From contig JAFWPH010000007.1 of NCBI GenBank assembly GCA_017509605.1, forward strand, positions 1-64,000: 64,000 bases of DNA. The letters are read 5' to 3'. This DNA is from Bacteroidaceae bacterium (GTDB taxonomy: Bacteria; Bacteroidota; Bacteroidia; Bacteroidales; Bacteroidaceae). The translations under genes and the position numbers were made by a program. A model generated the notes under the pieces. It was not told where the DNA came from, did not search any database, and worked only from the letters and a program-made list of their open reading frames with translations. Below, one piece after another: positions 29,059-37,706 of this stretch (within the stretch, counting starts at the first letter, position 1; the number at the start of each line of letters is the position of its first letter).

Positions 29059-30717
29059 ATGGCTCAACCAACAGTTTTTAAGTACGCTCCCATGTTCCAG
29101 ATGGGCAAGGACGAGACGAAATACCGACTGCTGACGAAAGAGGGCATCTCGGTCGGCGAGTTCGAGGGTAAGGAAATAGTGAAAGTGTCGAAAGAAGCAC
29201 TCACACTGCTGGCTCAACAGGCGTTCCACGACGTGGAGTTCATGCTACGCAGAGAGCACAACCTGCAGGTGGCGAAGATTCTGCGCGACCCTGAGGCATC
29301 GGAGAACGACAAGTACGTGGCGCTCCAGTTCCTTCGCAATGCGGAGACGGCTGCCAAAGGCATACTGCCCTTCTGCCAAGACACAGGAACAGCCATCATC
29401 CACGGCGAGAAAGGCCAGCAGATCTGGACAGGATTCGAGGATGAGGAGGCTTTGAGCCTCGGTGTGTTCAACACCTACACACAGGACAACCTGCGCTACT
29501 CACAGAACGCTCCACTGAACATGTACGACGAGGTGAACACCAGGTGCAACCTTCCCGCACAAATTGACATCGAAGCCACCGAAGGCGCGGAATACCGCTT
29601 TGTGATGGTTGCCAAGGGTGGAGGATCTGCCAACAAGACCTACTTCTACCCCATGACCAAGGCCACCATACAGAACGAGGGCACGCTGCTGCCATTCCTC
29701 GTGGAGGAGATGAAGCATCTCGGAACAGCTGCTTGCCCACCCTACCACATCGCATTCGTCATCGGAGGCACATCTGCGGAGAAGAACCTCCTCACCGTGA
29801 AACTGGCGAGCATCAAATACTACGACTCACTGCCCACAACAGGCGACGAGACGGGACGTGCCTTCCGTGATGTCGATTTGGAACAGAAACTCCTGAAGGA
29901 GGCGTTCAAGATTGGTTTGGGCGCACAGTTCGGCGGCAAGTACCTCGCTCACGACATCCGCGTCATCCGTCTGCCACGTCACGGGGCGAGCTGCCCCATC
30001 GGCATGGGCGTTTCCTGCTCGGCCGACCGCAACATCAAGGCCAAGATCAACAAGGACGGTGTATGGCTCGAAGTCATGGACAGCAACCCAACAGAACTCA
30101 TCCCAGAGGAATATCGTCGTCCAGGCGAGGGAGGAAAGGGCATAGAGATCGACCTGAACCAAGGTATCGATGCTGTACGTGCCGAACTGACGAAGTATCC
30201 TGTCTCAACCCGTGTGAACTTGAAAGGCACCATCATCGTGGCACGCGACATCGCACATGCCAAACTGAAAGCCCGTCTGGATGCCGGAGAGGACATGCCA
30301 CAATACTTCAAGGACTATCCTATCCTTTACGCCGGCCCAGCCAAGACACCCGAAGGCTATCCTTGCGGATCGATGGGACCGACAACCGCCAACAGAATGG
30401 ATCCATACGTGGACGAGTTCCAGGATCATGGCGCATCACTCGTGATGATTGCTAAGGGCAACCGCACACAACAGGTGACCGATGCCTGCAAGAAGCATGG
30501 CGGCTTCTATCTGGGAACAATCGGAGGTGTGGCTGCCGTGTTGTCACAGTCGAGCATCAAGAGCATCGAGTGCGTTGAGTATCCTGAACTGGGCATGGAG
30601 GCCATCTGGAAGATCGACGTGGAGGACTTCCCTGCATTCATCCTCGTGGATGACAAGGGCAACGACTTCTTCAAACAACTCAAGCCTTGTGCGGGCTGCA
30701 CAATACTGCCTGATTAA
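29059..30717 (+). CDS. fumA: Class I fumarate hydratase (iron-sulfur)
   Basis: A 552-residue cytoplasmic enzyme that interconverts fumarate and malate, part of the reductive branch of the TCA cycle used for succinate production in these anaerobes. The single chain contains both the alpha-type (N-terminal) and beta-type (C-terminal) halves of class I fumarases. Likely 4Fe-4S ligands include Cys106 in FCQDTGT and further Cys residues in the middle region; [11 protein letters not shown] and the terminal CAGCTI are family hallmarks. The length and start ([14 protein letters not shown]) are typical. It has its own promoter and a strong terminator downstream. Confidence 0.97.
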   Translation: MAQPTVFKYAPMFQMGKDETKYRLLTKEGISVGEFEGKEIVKVSKEALTLLAQQAFHDVEFMLRREHNLQVAKILRDPEASENDKYVALQFLRNAETAAKGILPFCQDTGTAIIHGEKGQQIWTGFEDEEALSLGVFNTYTQDNLRYSQNAPLNMYDEVNTRCNLPAQIDIEATEGAEYRFVMVAKGGGSANKTYFYPMTKATIQNEGTLLPFLVEEMKHLGTAACPPYHIAFVIGGTSAEKNLLTVKLASIKYYDSLPTTGDETGRAFRDVDLEQKLLKEAFKIGLGAQFGGKYLAHDIRVIRLPRHGASCPIGMGVSCSADRNIKAKINKDGVWLEVMDSNPTELIPEEYRRPGEGGKGIEIDLNQGIDAVRAELTKYPVSTRVNLKGTIIVARDIAHAKLKARLDAGEDMPQYFKDYPILYAGPAKTPEGYPCGSMGPTTANRMDPYVDEFQDHGASLVMIAKGNRTQQVTDACKKHGGFYLGTIGGVAAVLSQSSIKSIECVEYPELGMEAIWKIDVEDFPAFILVDDKGNDFFKQLKPCAGCTILPD

Positions 30718-30754
30718 GACCTGCTGACGGCATGATTTATGTATGTGAACGGGG

Positions 30755-30776
30755 TATTTATAGAAGGCCCCTAAAC
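30755..30776 (+). repeat. Copy of a dispersed TTTATAGAAG-CCCC motif
   Basis: TATTTATAGAAGGCCCCTAA closely matches the 21-bp terminal inverted repeats of the small element at 47779-47986. Here it stands alone, 3' of the fumarase gene; no inverted partner was seen nearby. Confidence 0.5.
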
Positions 30777-30797
30777 ATACTATAACGACATGAAAGA

Positions 30798-30837
30798 GAA
30801 ATCCGTGGAAAAATGAATTTTCCACGGATTTCTTGTC
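30798..30837 (+). terminator. Strong hairpin terminator after fumarase
   Basis: A perfect 15-bp stem (30798-30812 with 30818-30832) around a 5-nt loop. The stem reads GAAATCCGTGGAAAA and its complement, followed by a short T-rich tail. Confidence 0.8.
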
Positions 30838-30918
30838 TGTAAGCCACATTTTTATCAGCAGCCATCCGTTTTTTAGCGTTTTTTCATCTATTTTATTGGA
30901 AAAAAGAAAAGAATGAAG

Positions 30919-30926
30919 TAACTTTG
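30919..30926 (+). promoter_or_regulatory. -7 promoter box for the 118-residue membrane protein gene
   Basis: TAACTTTG followed by CC fits TAnnTTTG, 35 bp before the ATG at 30954. Confidence 0.55.
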
Positions 30927-30953
30927 CCTATAATCAACTGAATATGTCCTTTT

Positions 30954-31310
30954 ATGCAGATTGTTGAACTGACAACTCAAGACAACAACCCAAAACGGAT
31001 GCCAAAGAAAAAGAAGAAAAAACGTGCATTCCGGTTATGGGAGATGACTTCCGACCCGAAGTCTTTCTCCATGCTGTTGTTTCTTGGTATCTTCTTCATC
31101 ACCACTTCCTTTATTTGTCTTTCGGATGTGGTGCAGCAACGCAATGAGCATAGAATGGAAATATCAAGGCTGCATCGGGAAAGTGGATCAGTTGACGGTG
31201 GCCAACGGAAGAAAAAGAGCAAACCGCTTACCAAGGAAGAGAAGAAAAAGAAATATAAGATTTTCAACATCTCTCTACGTCAGGCCATCAAGAAGGAAAA
31301 AAGCCTATAA
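30954..31310 (+). CDS. Lysine-rich single-pass membrane protein, unknown
   Basis: A 118-residue protein with a short cytoplasmic N-terminus containing six consecutive lysines, one membrane helix (about 39-58, FSMLLFLGIFFITTSFICL), a short coiled-coil-like stretch (VVQQRNEHRMEISRLHRES) and a second Lys/Glu-rich C-terminal region. The topology resembles small division or envelope proteins, but I see no specific family match and do not assign a function. An alternative start is Met16 (MPKKKKKKRAF). The gene has its own promoter and a terminator directly after the stop codon, so it is a stand-alone unit. Confidence 0.65.
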   Translation: MQIVELTTQDNNPKRMPKKKKKKRAFRLWEMTSDPKSFSMLLFLGIFFITTSFICLSDVVQQRNEHRMEISRLHRESGSVDGGQRKKKSKPLTKEEKKKKYKIFNISLRQAIKKEKSL

Positions 31311-31340
31311 ACCGCCCCACATACGTCGGGGTGGTTTTTT
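31309..31340. terminator. Terminator between the 118-residue gene and the DUF4435 gene
   Basis: AAACCGCCCC pairs with GGGGTGGTTT (one G-T pair) around a 9-nt loop, followed by a run of Ts. It overlaps the stop of the plus-strand gene and abuts the stop of the convergent DUF4435 gene. Confidence 0.8.
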
Positions 31341-32416
31341 TAATGCCCCTGCTCATCTTCTTCTGTCAACTCCGCTTTCCCTGCATCAACAGCTTCAGAC
31401 CCGGCTGTTGTGCTGCCATTAATCCTCTCTATAAAACGTTTGATGTCCGCTTCAATCTGCTTGAACTGGGGACAAGACTTATATTCGGTATTACGGCGGA
31501 TGATCTGGTCTATCGGAATCTGGCTATGGTCATAACTCGACAGCTCATTGTTCATCTGAGTCCTGTGGACAGCCAAGCGTTTGATCTCTGTCTCACGCTG
31601 GCGACGCAAGGTGTTGCAGATAGGGTTGAGCGCCTGCATCACCACATTGTCCATCAGATGGTGGCCGTTGACGAACAAATAAACGTCGTCGGGGTTAACC
31701 CCAAGTTCGTACAGTTCGTTGGCGAGACTGACTAAGTGCTCTTTGGCATTAGGATACTTTCTCTGCAGGATGTTCAGTTCGTGATTCACTTTCCTGCGCA
31801 TCTTCTCCAAGGCCACCTCGGGATGGAAGGTGTTGAGATTGTTGATGGTCACAATGTTGTTGAAAGTGGTGATGGAGAAATCATTGCCACGTTTCTGGCG
31901 ATGAATCCAGATGGACCAGAGAAACAAATCATAGATGATACGGGAATAGGCTTTCAAGTAGTCCTCGAAACTGAAATACTCCCTATCGTTTAGAGTGGCC
32001 ATCACGCATACATTGTGGAGACTTGGGGCATAGCACTGGAAATTCTCAATGGCATAGACGTAAGTGTGGAACACGTAAGGGTTGTGCATGAAATACTTCT
32101 CACTGAATTCCGAACACCCTTGCATCAGGTAGTCATAGTCGGCATCCACACAGGCAATCATGCTCTTGCCGAGTTTGTCGCCCAAAGTGTTCATCAGCAC
32201 ACTTTTCTTACCGCGGGAAAGGTTGGAACGAGATGGCAGGCACACTTCGAACATCAGGCTGTCTGTCTCGTACTCTGACAAGATGTCACGCCAGAAGAAC
32301 ACGTCATCGTAACCCTCTACGTAGGCGATGACTTTTTTCTTCTTCTTGTTCGACTTCAGTTTGTTGGCGGCACTAAAGTACAGGGAGTTCAGATTGTCGG
32401 TGAGACGGCTTCCCAT
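31340..32416 (-). CDS. DUF4435 protein with TOPRIM-like nuclease core (AriB-like)
   Basis: A 358-residue protein. The N-terminal region has the acidic signature of a TOPRIM fold as found in OLD-family nucleases and DUF4435 proteins: Glu34 in AYVEGYDDVFFW and Asp91/Asp93/Asp95 in ACVDADYDYL. The rest is helical, with a Lys-rich N-terminal patch (KSNKKKKK). In PARIS anti-phage systems a DUF4435 TOPRIM protein (AriB) is encoded after an ABC-type ATPase (AriA) and acts as the toxic nuclease; the gene order here is the same, with the ATPase 84 nt upstream. A housekeeping role is equally possible, because no other defence or mobile genes are nearby. Confidence 0.82.
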   Translation of the reverse strand: MGSRLTDNLNSLYFSAANKLKSNKKKKKVIAYVEGYDDVFFWRDILSEYETDSLMFEVCLPSRSNLSRGKKSVLMNTLGDKLGKSMIACVDADYDYLMQGCSEFSEKYFMHNPYVFHTYVYAIENFQCYAPSLHNVCVMATLNDREYFSFEDYLKAYSRIIYDLFLWSIWIHRQKRGNDFSITTFNNIVTINNLNTFHPEVALEKMRRKVNHELNILQRKYPNAKEHLVSLANELYELGVNPDDVYLFVNGHHLMDNVVMQALNPICNTLRRQRETEIKRLAVHRTQMNNELSSYDHSQIPIDQIIRRNTEYKSCPQFKQIEADIKRFIERINGSTTAGSEAVDAGKAELTEEDEQGH

Positions 32417-32500
32417 ATTCTGTGGTATGATAAGGTTCCTTGGTCGTTACCAAACTTGGTTGCGGTGTGACCAAGATTTAATAGTTAGCTCTGGGAGGGG

Positions 32501-33331
32501 TTACAATGTCATGTCGCTTACCTCCGTCACGGTATCCATCCAGCCGTCCATAATCAACGCGGGCGAGTGGGTAGAGAGGATAATCTGGGAGTTGGGGTTG
32601 AGTTGGCGGATAATGCTGATGAGCCGTTTCTGCCATTCGATGTGCAGGCTGATTTCCGGCTCGTCCATGAGCAGGCAGTAGTGGTCCTTGTTCTCCACCA
32701 ACACCGTGAGCATGATGACAATCATCTGCTTCTCGCCCGACGACAACTGGTAGGGAGTCAGGTACTCGCCCCGCTGGATGAACTGAATCTCGTTGCTCTT
32801 GCGGTTGATGTGCTTGCCAGTCTCGCTGAACAAGTCATCCACCAGGTCCTGGAATTCAATCTTGGGCTTCATCACCTCCTGTGCCTTGAGCTGGTCTTCC
32901 GGAGTTCCACTGGTGAGTAGTTCTATCATGCGGTTGCCCATGTTGACCTGGTAGTCGAGGTATTTTTTCTGCAGACGGTAGATTTGCCAGTCGAGCTCAG
33001 TCTTCACTCGTGAGTCCGACATCTTCTCCATCAAGTCGCTGTGCATCAACGGGCGGTCGATGCTGCGGATCACGTCGAATTTCATGTATGTGGCATCCTC
33101 GGGATAAAGCTTCATGCTGATGCCGTCGCCAAGGTCGCTGGGCAATAAAGTCTCGTTGTGGTAGAGATTATTCAATCCATTGGCAGAGCGGTTGATAATC
33201 GTGCTCTTTCCCACACCGTTGATGCCACTGAGAATGTTCACGTCTGGCCGCAGGTGCCATACGATATGCCGGCCACCCTTCCATAGCGATTTGATCTCGA
33301 TGCTCTGTATGTATTCACCTTGTTTTTCCAT
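32501..33331 (-). CDS. Compact ABC/OLD-type AAA ATPase (AriA-like partner of DUF4435)
   Basis: A 276-residue soluble ATPase of the SMC/Rad50/OLD branch. Motifs: Walker A GINGVGKST (36-44), ABC signature LSSGEK (196-201), Walker B CLLMDEPE (219-226) and the H-loop STHSP (253-257). The inserted helical arm between Walker A and the signature is short (about 150 residues), with basic and acidic helices rather than a long coiled coil; known AriA-type ATPases are larger. It is encoded directly before the DUF4435/TOPRIM gene, so the two probably form one complex. It has its own promoter, divergent from a plus-strand gene. Confidence 0.88.
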   Translation of the reverse strand: MEKQGEYIQSIEIKSLWKGGRHIVWHLRPDVNILSGINGVGKSTIINRSANGLNNLYHNETLLPSDLGDGISMKLYPEDATYMKFDVIRSIDRPLMHSDLMEKMSDSRVKTELDWQIYRLQKKYLDYQVNMGNRMIELLTSGTPEDQLKAQEVMKPKIEFQDLVDDLFSETGKHINRKSNEIQFIQRGEYLTPYQLSSGEKQMIVIMLTVLVENKDHYCLLMDEPEISLHIEWQKRLISIIRQLNPNSQIILSTHSPALIMDGWMDTVTEVSDMTL

Positions 33332-33362
33332 AATGATGTGCTATTTTGTGGTTAGCTTTGTG

Positions 33363-33370
33363 CAAATGTA
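33363..33370 (-). promoter_or_regulatory. -7 promoter box for the ATPase-DUF4435 operon
   Basis: The minus strand reads TACATTTG followed by CA, 32 bp before the ATPase start codon. It is only 22 bp from the opposing -7 box at 33393-33400, so the two promoters overlap in their upstream elements. Confidence 0.6.
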
Positions 33371-33392
33371 GTCATTTGTCGGAAAATAATTG

Positions 33393-33400
33393 TATATTTG
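33393..33400 (+). promoter_or_regulatory. -7 promoter box for the methyltransferase-like gene
   Basis: TATATTTG followed by CC fits TAnnTTTG and lies 86 bp before the start at 33486, back to back with the ATPase promoter. Confidence 0.55.
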
Positions 33401-33485
33401 CCGATGAAATTTTACAGAAAAACTCATCATTCTTCTGATGAGGGTATCAGGATGAGGCTTTGAAAGATTCAAAAAAACTCATGGC

Positions 33486-34154
33486 ATGAAATATTGGATG
33501 AAAAGAGTGGCCACCTACCCCGCCCACCTGCGTCACAGACTGGGATTCGGGGTGCAGTCGCCCTGGGCGTTCTACCTCGTGAGATTTGTGCTCAGGGAGA
33601 AATGGCCTTTTTATGCCTTTGACGAATTGAAAAACCTCAGACGCCAACTGCCAAAGAATGCAGCGACCTTCACGCGGAAGCACGATGAGTGCCTCTTTCG
33701 GCTTGCCAACTGGTTGAAACCCAGCCAAGTGGTTGTGGTTGGCGATGACTGTCCTGCCTTGTCTGCCATTTATCTTGGTACGTATTCTAAACGCGTGGAG
33801 GTGAGTTGCCTGTGCGGCAACATGACCGAAGCCGAAAGAGAACTTCTGGAAAGCCACGGCGTCGATTGCCAATGTGGAGAAGTGATGACATTGCTGAAGG
33901 CCCTGTGTCCCGACACGGGTTTTGAATGTTTGCAGATAGCCCATAATGATGAAGCCTGGAACATCTACGACTATGCGGCAGACCATGTCAACAACAACAC
34001 CATGTTTGTGGTGGAGCATCTCAACACTCCCAAGGGCAAATTAGTATGGGAGAAGATCTGCATGGACAGTAGGGCCAGGACCACCTTCAACCTTGGACGC
34101 ACAGGCTTGGTGTTTTTTAACACCAAACGGTCGAGGATGAACTACAACCTTTAA
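33486..34154 (+). CDS. Methyltransferase-like Rossmann protein, conserved in Bacteroidales
   Basis: A 222-residue cytoplasmic protein. The N-terminal part (RHRLGFGVQSPWAFYLVRFVLRE) followed by a Rossmann-like strand-helix arrangement (VVVVGDDCPALSAIYLG) resembles a conserved Bacteroidetes family annotated as class I SAM-dependent methyltransferases. The glycine-rich SAM motif is not canonical (GDDCPAL in place of ExGxGxG), so it may be a degenerate or non-methylating member. The cobalamin adenosyltransferase gene begins 54 nt downstream. Confidence 0.7.
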   Translation: MKYWMKRVATYPAHLRHRLGFGVQSPWAFYLVRFVLREKWPFYAFDELKNLRRQLPKNAATFTRKHDECLFRLANWLKPSQVVVVGDDCPALSAIYLGTYSKRVEVSCLCGNMTEAERELLESHGVDCQCGEVMTLLKALCPDTGFECLQIAHNDEAWNIYDYAADHVNNNTMFVVEHLNTPKGKLVWEKICMDSRARTTFNLGRTGLVFFNTKRSRMNYNL

Positions 34155-34208
34155 GAGTGTGATAAAAAACTGATAGATGTTGATGAACTAACTTACAACC
34201 CTATTATT

Positions 34209-34769
34209 ATGGCGAAAAAAAGTATCGTTTATACCCGTACGGGAGACAAAGGGATGACCAGTCTGATTGGCGGTATCCGTGTACCCAAGAATCATGCAAG
34301 ACTGGAAGCGTATGGCACAGTAGATGAATTGAACTCCCAGATAGGCGTGTTGATGTCGTATATGAACGACGAGCACGACTACAACTTTCTCCTTGGCATA
34401 CAAAACATGCTGTTTGTGGTGGGGTCCAATCTCGCCACCGACACCTCAGTGAGGCAACTGAGCGAGGGCAGTGTGGTCAGCCATGAGAAAGTGGAAGAGA
34501 TAGAGAAAGAGATTGATGAGGTGGATGCCGCACTTCCGCCACTGAAGGCTTTTGTCCTTCCCAGCGGATGCAGGGCCGCAGCCGTGGCGCATGTCTGCCG
34601 TACAGTCTGCCGCAGGGCTGAGCGCCGGATTCTCTCGCTCCGCGACACCTGCGAAGTGGATGAGCAAGTGATGCTTTATATCAACCGTTTGTCGGATTAT
34701 TTGTTCGTTTTAGCAAGAAAATTGAATGTTCAGGCAGGAAACAGTGAAATTTTTTGGAAAAGAACTTGA
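34209..34769 (+). CDS. PduO-type ATP:cob(I)alamin adenosyltransferase
   Basis: A 186-residue cytoplasmic enzyme that attaches the 5'-deoxyadenosyl group of ATP to reduced cobalamin, making coenzyme B12 (needed, for example, by methylmalonyl-CoA mutase in the succinate-propionate pathway). The N-terminal [19 protein letters not shown] binds ATP. The [12 protein letters not shown] motif, [24 protein letters not shown] and the terminal [14 protein letters not shown] are hallmarks of the family. Length is typical. It probably forms an operon with the preceding gene. Confidence 0.94.
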   Translation: MAKKSIVYTRTGDKGMTSLIGGIRVPKNHARLEAYGTVDELNSQIGVLMSYMNDEHDYNFLLGIQNMLFVVGSNLATDTSVRQLSEGSVVSHEKVEEIEKEIDEVDAALPPLKAFVLPSGCRAAAVAHVCRTVCRRAERRILSLRDTCEVDEQVMLYINRLSDYLFVLARKLNVQAGNSEIFWKRT

Positions 34770-34835
34770 TATTATACTGAAAAGTGCTATATTCGCGCCG
34801 ATTTTGTGATAGATAGTCCCGATATGCGCTATCTT

Positions 34836-34843
34836 TACATTTG
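34836..34843 (+). promoter_or_regulatory. -7 promoter box for the DUF2795 gene
   Basis: TACATTTG matches TAnnTTTG. It implies a long 5' leader (about 130 nt) before the ATG at 34982; no recognised riboswitch fold was seen in that leader. Confidence 0.45.
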
Positions 34844-34981
34844 GTTTTGCCCAAATGACAGGCTCAGATGATACTATTTTTGGTCAGATATAGTGTGGAT
34901 GACAGTAGGAAATCTGTGGCATGGACTTTGTTGGCATACTTGCTGGAATCAAACAAATAAAAACTATAGGAGACAAGAACT

Positions 34982-35203
34982 ATGTATTGGACACTTGAAT
35001 TAGCATCAAAGCTGGAAGACGCACCATGGCCAGCTACCAAGGAAGAGCTCATTGATTTCGCCACACGTTCTGGCGCACCTCTCGAAGTGATTGAGAACCT
35101 CAACGAGATTGAGGACGAAGGTGATGTGTACGAATCTATCGAAGAAATCTGGCCCGACTACCCCTCCAAAGAGGATTTCCTTTGGGACGAGGAAGAGTAT
35201 TAG
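34982..35203 (+). CDS. DUF2795 small acidic protein
   Basis: A 73-residue acidic protein. LASKLEDAPWPATKEELIDFATRSGAPLEVIENLNEI is the compact helical DUF2795 domain; the C-terminus is a run of acidic and aromatic residues (YPSKEDFLWDEEEY). The family is widespread in Bacteroidetes and its role is not established. A strong terminator follows, so it is transcribed alone. Confidence 0.88.
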   Translation: MYWTLELASKLEDAPWPATKEELIDFATRSGAPLEVIENLNEIEDEGDVYESIEEIWPDYPSKEDFLWDEEEY

Positions 35204-35238
35204 CAGGCTCGTTTTAAGAGTAACTAATTGAATTTCTA

Positions 35239-35278
35239 CGAGGTGTGCGAATCCATTTTTTTTGCACACCTCGTTTTT
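35239..35278 (+). terminator. Terminator after the DUF2795 gene
   Basis: CGAGGTGTGC (35239-35248) pairs with GCACACCTCG (35264-35273), a perfect 10-bp stem with a T-rich loop, followed by TTTTT. Confidence 0.85.
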
Positions 35279-35420
35279 CTGTCCTTGTAGCCCATTTACT
35301 ACCAAATAATTAGCTCTATGAGGGTAAGGTGACCTGTTTGAAAAGTAAGATGATACTCATCCTTATGACAATGTGGCGACATGAAAACACGAAAACTGTT
35401 GTCAGTGTACACAATTTTCC

Positions 35421-36149
35421 TCAAATATTCGGAACAACTTCTAAGTTTGCGACAACACGCTGGAATTCTGCTCCGATAAGGGAGCCACAGTGGCTGGCGT
35501 CGCCAGACTTGATGGCTTCTACAAGCTTTTCTGTTAGTTTCACGATGGAGTAGTTATTGTAGTTGTCACCTGTTCTTGCTTTTGCACGCTGCTCACCAAT
35601 GAAATATATCCATGTCGTGCCATCCATCATCAATTTTTCACTCGGTTCGGATGTGCCTATGGCATTCGACCAAATAGCCTTTAGCATCTGCACTTGCTCT
35701 GAGTTAATGGAAAGAGTATAGGTCTTCACGTCTGGTGCATGATAGTTTTTCGGTTTTTTCCGCAATTGATATGTGACAATTTCCCAAGTACTTGTTTTTT
35801 CTGTCTTCGTGTTTTCTTTGTGCATAGCATCATAAGTGGAATACCAAATGCTTTTCTGTGCCTCATTGTACACAAGCGTATGAGCCACGGAGTCGTAGGC
35901 GAGTGACCATTCGGGAGAGAACGATGGAATGCATTCCACCCCAAACGCAACATTCTGCGGCATCAGCAACCGTGCCTTTTCCTTGTTGAAGAACAAAAAC
36001 TGTGGATCCTTCTTCTGCCAGGCGACGTCTTCGCTGTCTATGCGAATCAATTTTTCCTGTGCTGACAGCGTGAGAGAGATGAGGGCGAGCAGCACCGTAA
36101 GAATGGTTCTTTGCATGGCAAATCGGCAAAGCCAAGTGTCCTTGTTCAT
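35421..36149 (-). CDS. Secreted protein of unknown function, 242 residues
   Basis: A signal peptide is clear (MQRTILTVLLALISLTLSAQ beginning at Met12; the upstream ATG used here adds 11 residues and the true start could be 36116). The mature part is mixed alpha/beta with no recognised domain. Stretches such as EKLMMDGTTWIYFIGEQRAKAR and a single Cys near the C-terminus were noted. It is monocistronic, convergent with the DUF2795 gene and divergent from the esterase operon. No function is proposed. Confidence 0.75.
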   Translation of the reverse strand: MNKDTWLCRFAMQRTILTVLLALISLTLSAQEKLIRIDSEDVAWQKKDPQFLFFNKEKARLLMPQNVAFGVECIPSFSPEWSLAYDSVAHTLVYNEAQKSIWYSTYDAMHKENTKTEKTSTWEIVTYQLRKKPKNYHAPDVKTYTLSINSEQVQMLKAIWSNAIGTSEPSEKLMMDGTTWIYFIGEQRAKARTGDNYNNYSIVKLTEKLVEAIKSGDASHCGSLIGAEFQRVVANLEVVPNI

Positions 36150-37684
<1,535 letters not shown>

Positions 37685-37706
37685 TTAATCATTTACTCAT
37701 ATAATT

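Noticed and set aside
34844-34981. Leader of the DUF2795 gene considered as a riboswitch
   Set aside because: It is long, but no conserved aptamer core or strong terminator-antiterminator pair was recognised by eye.
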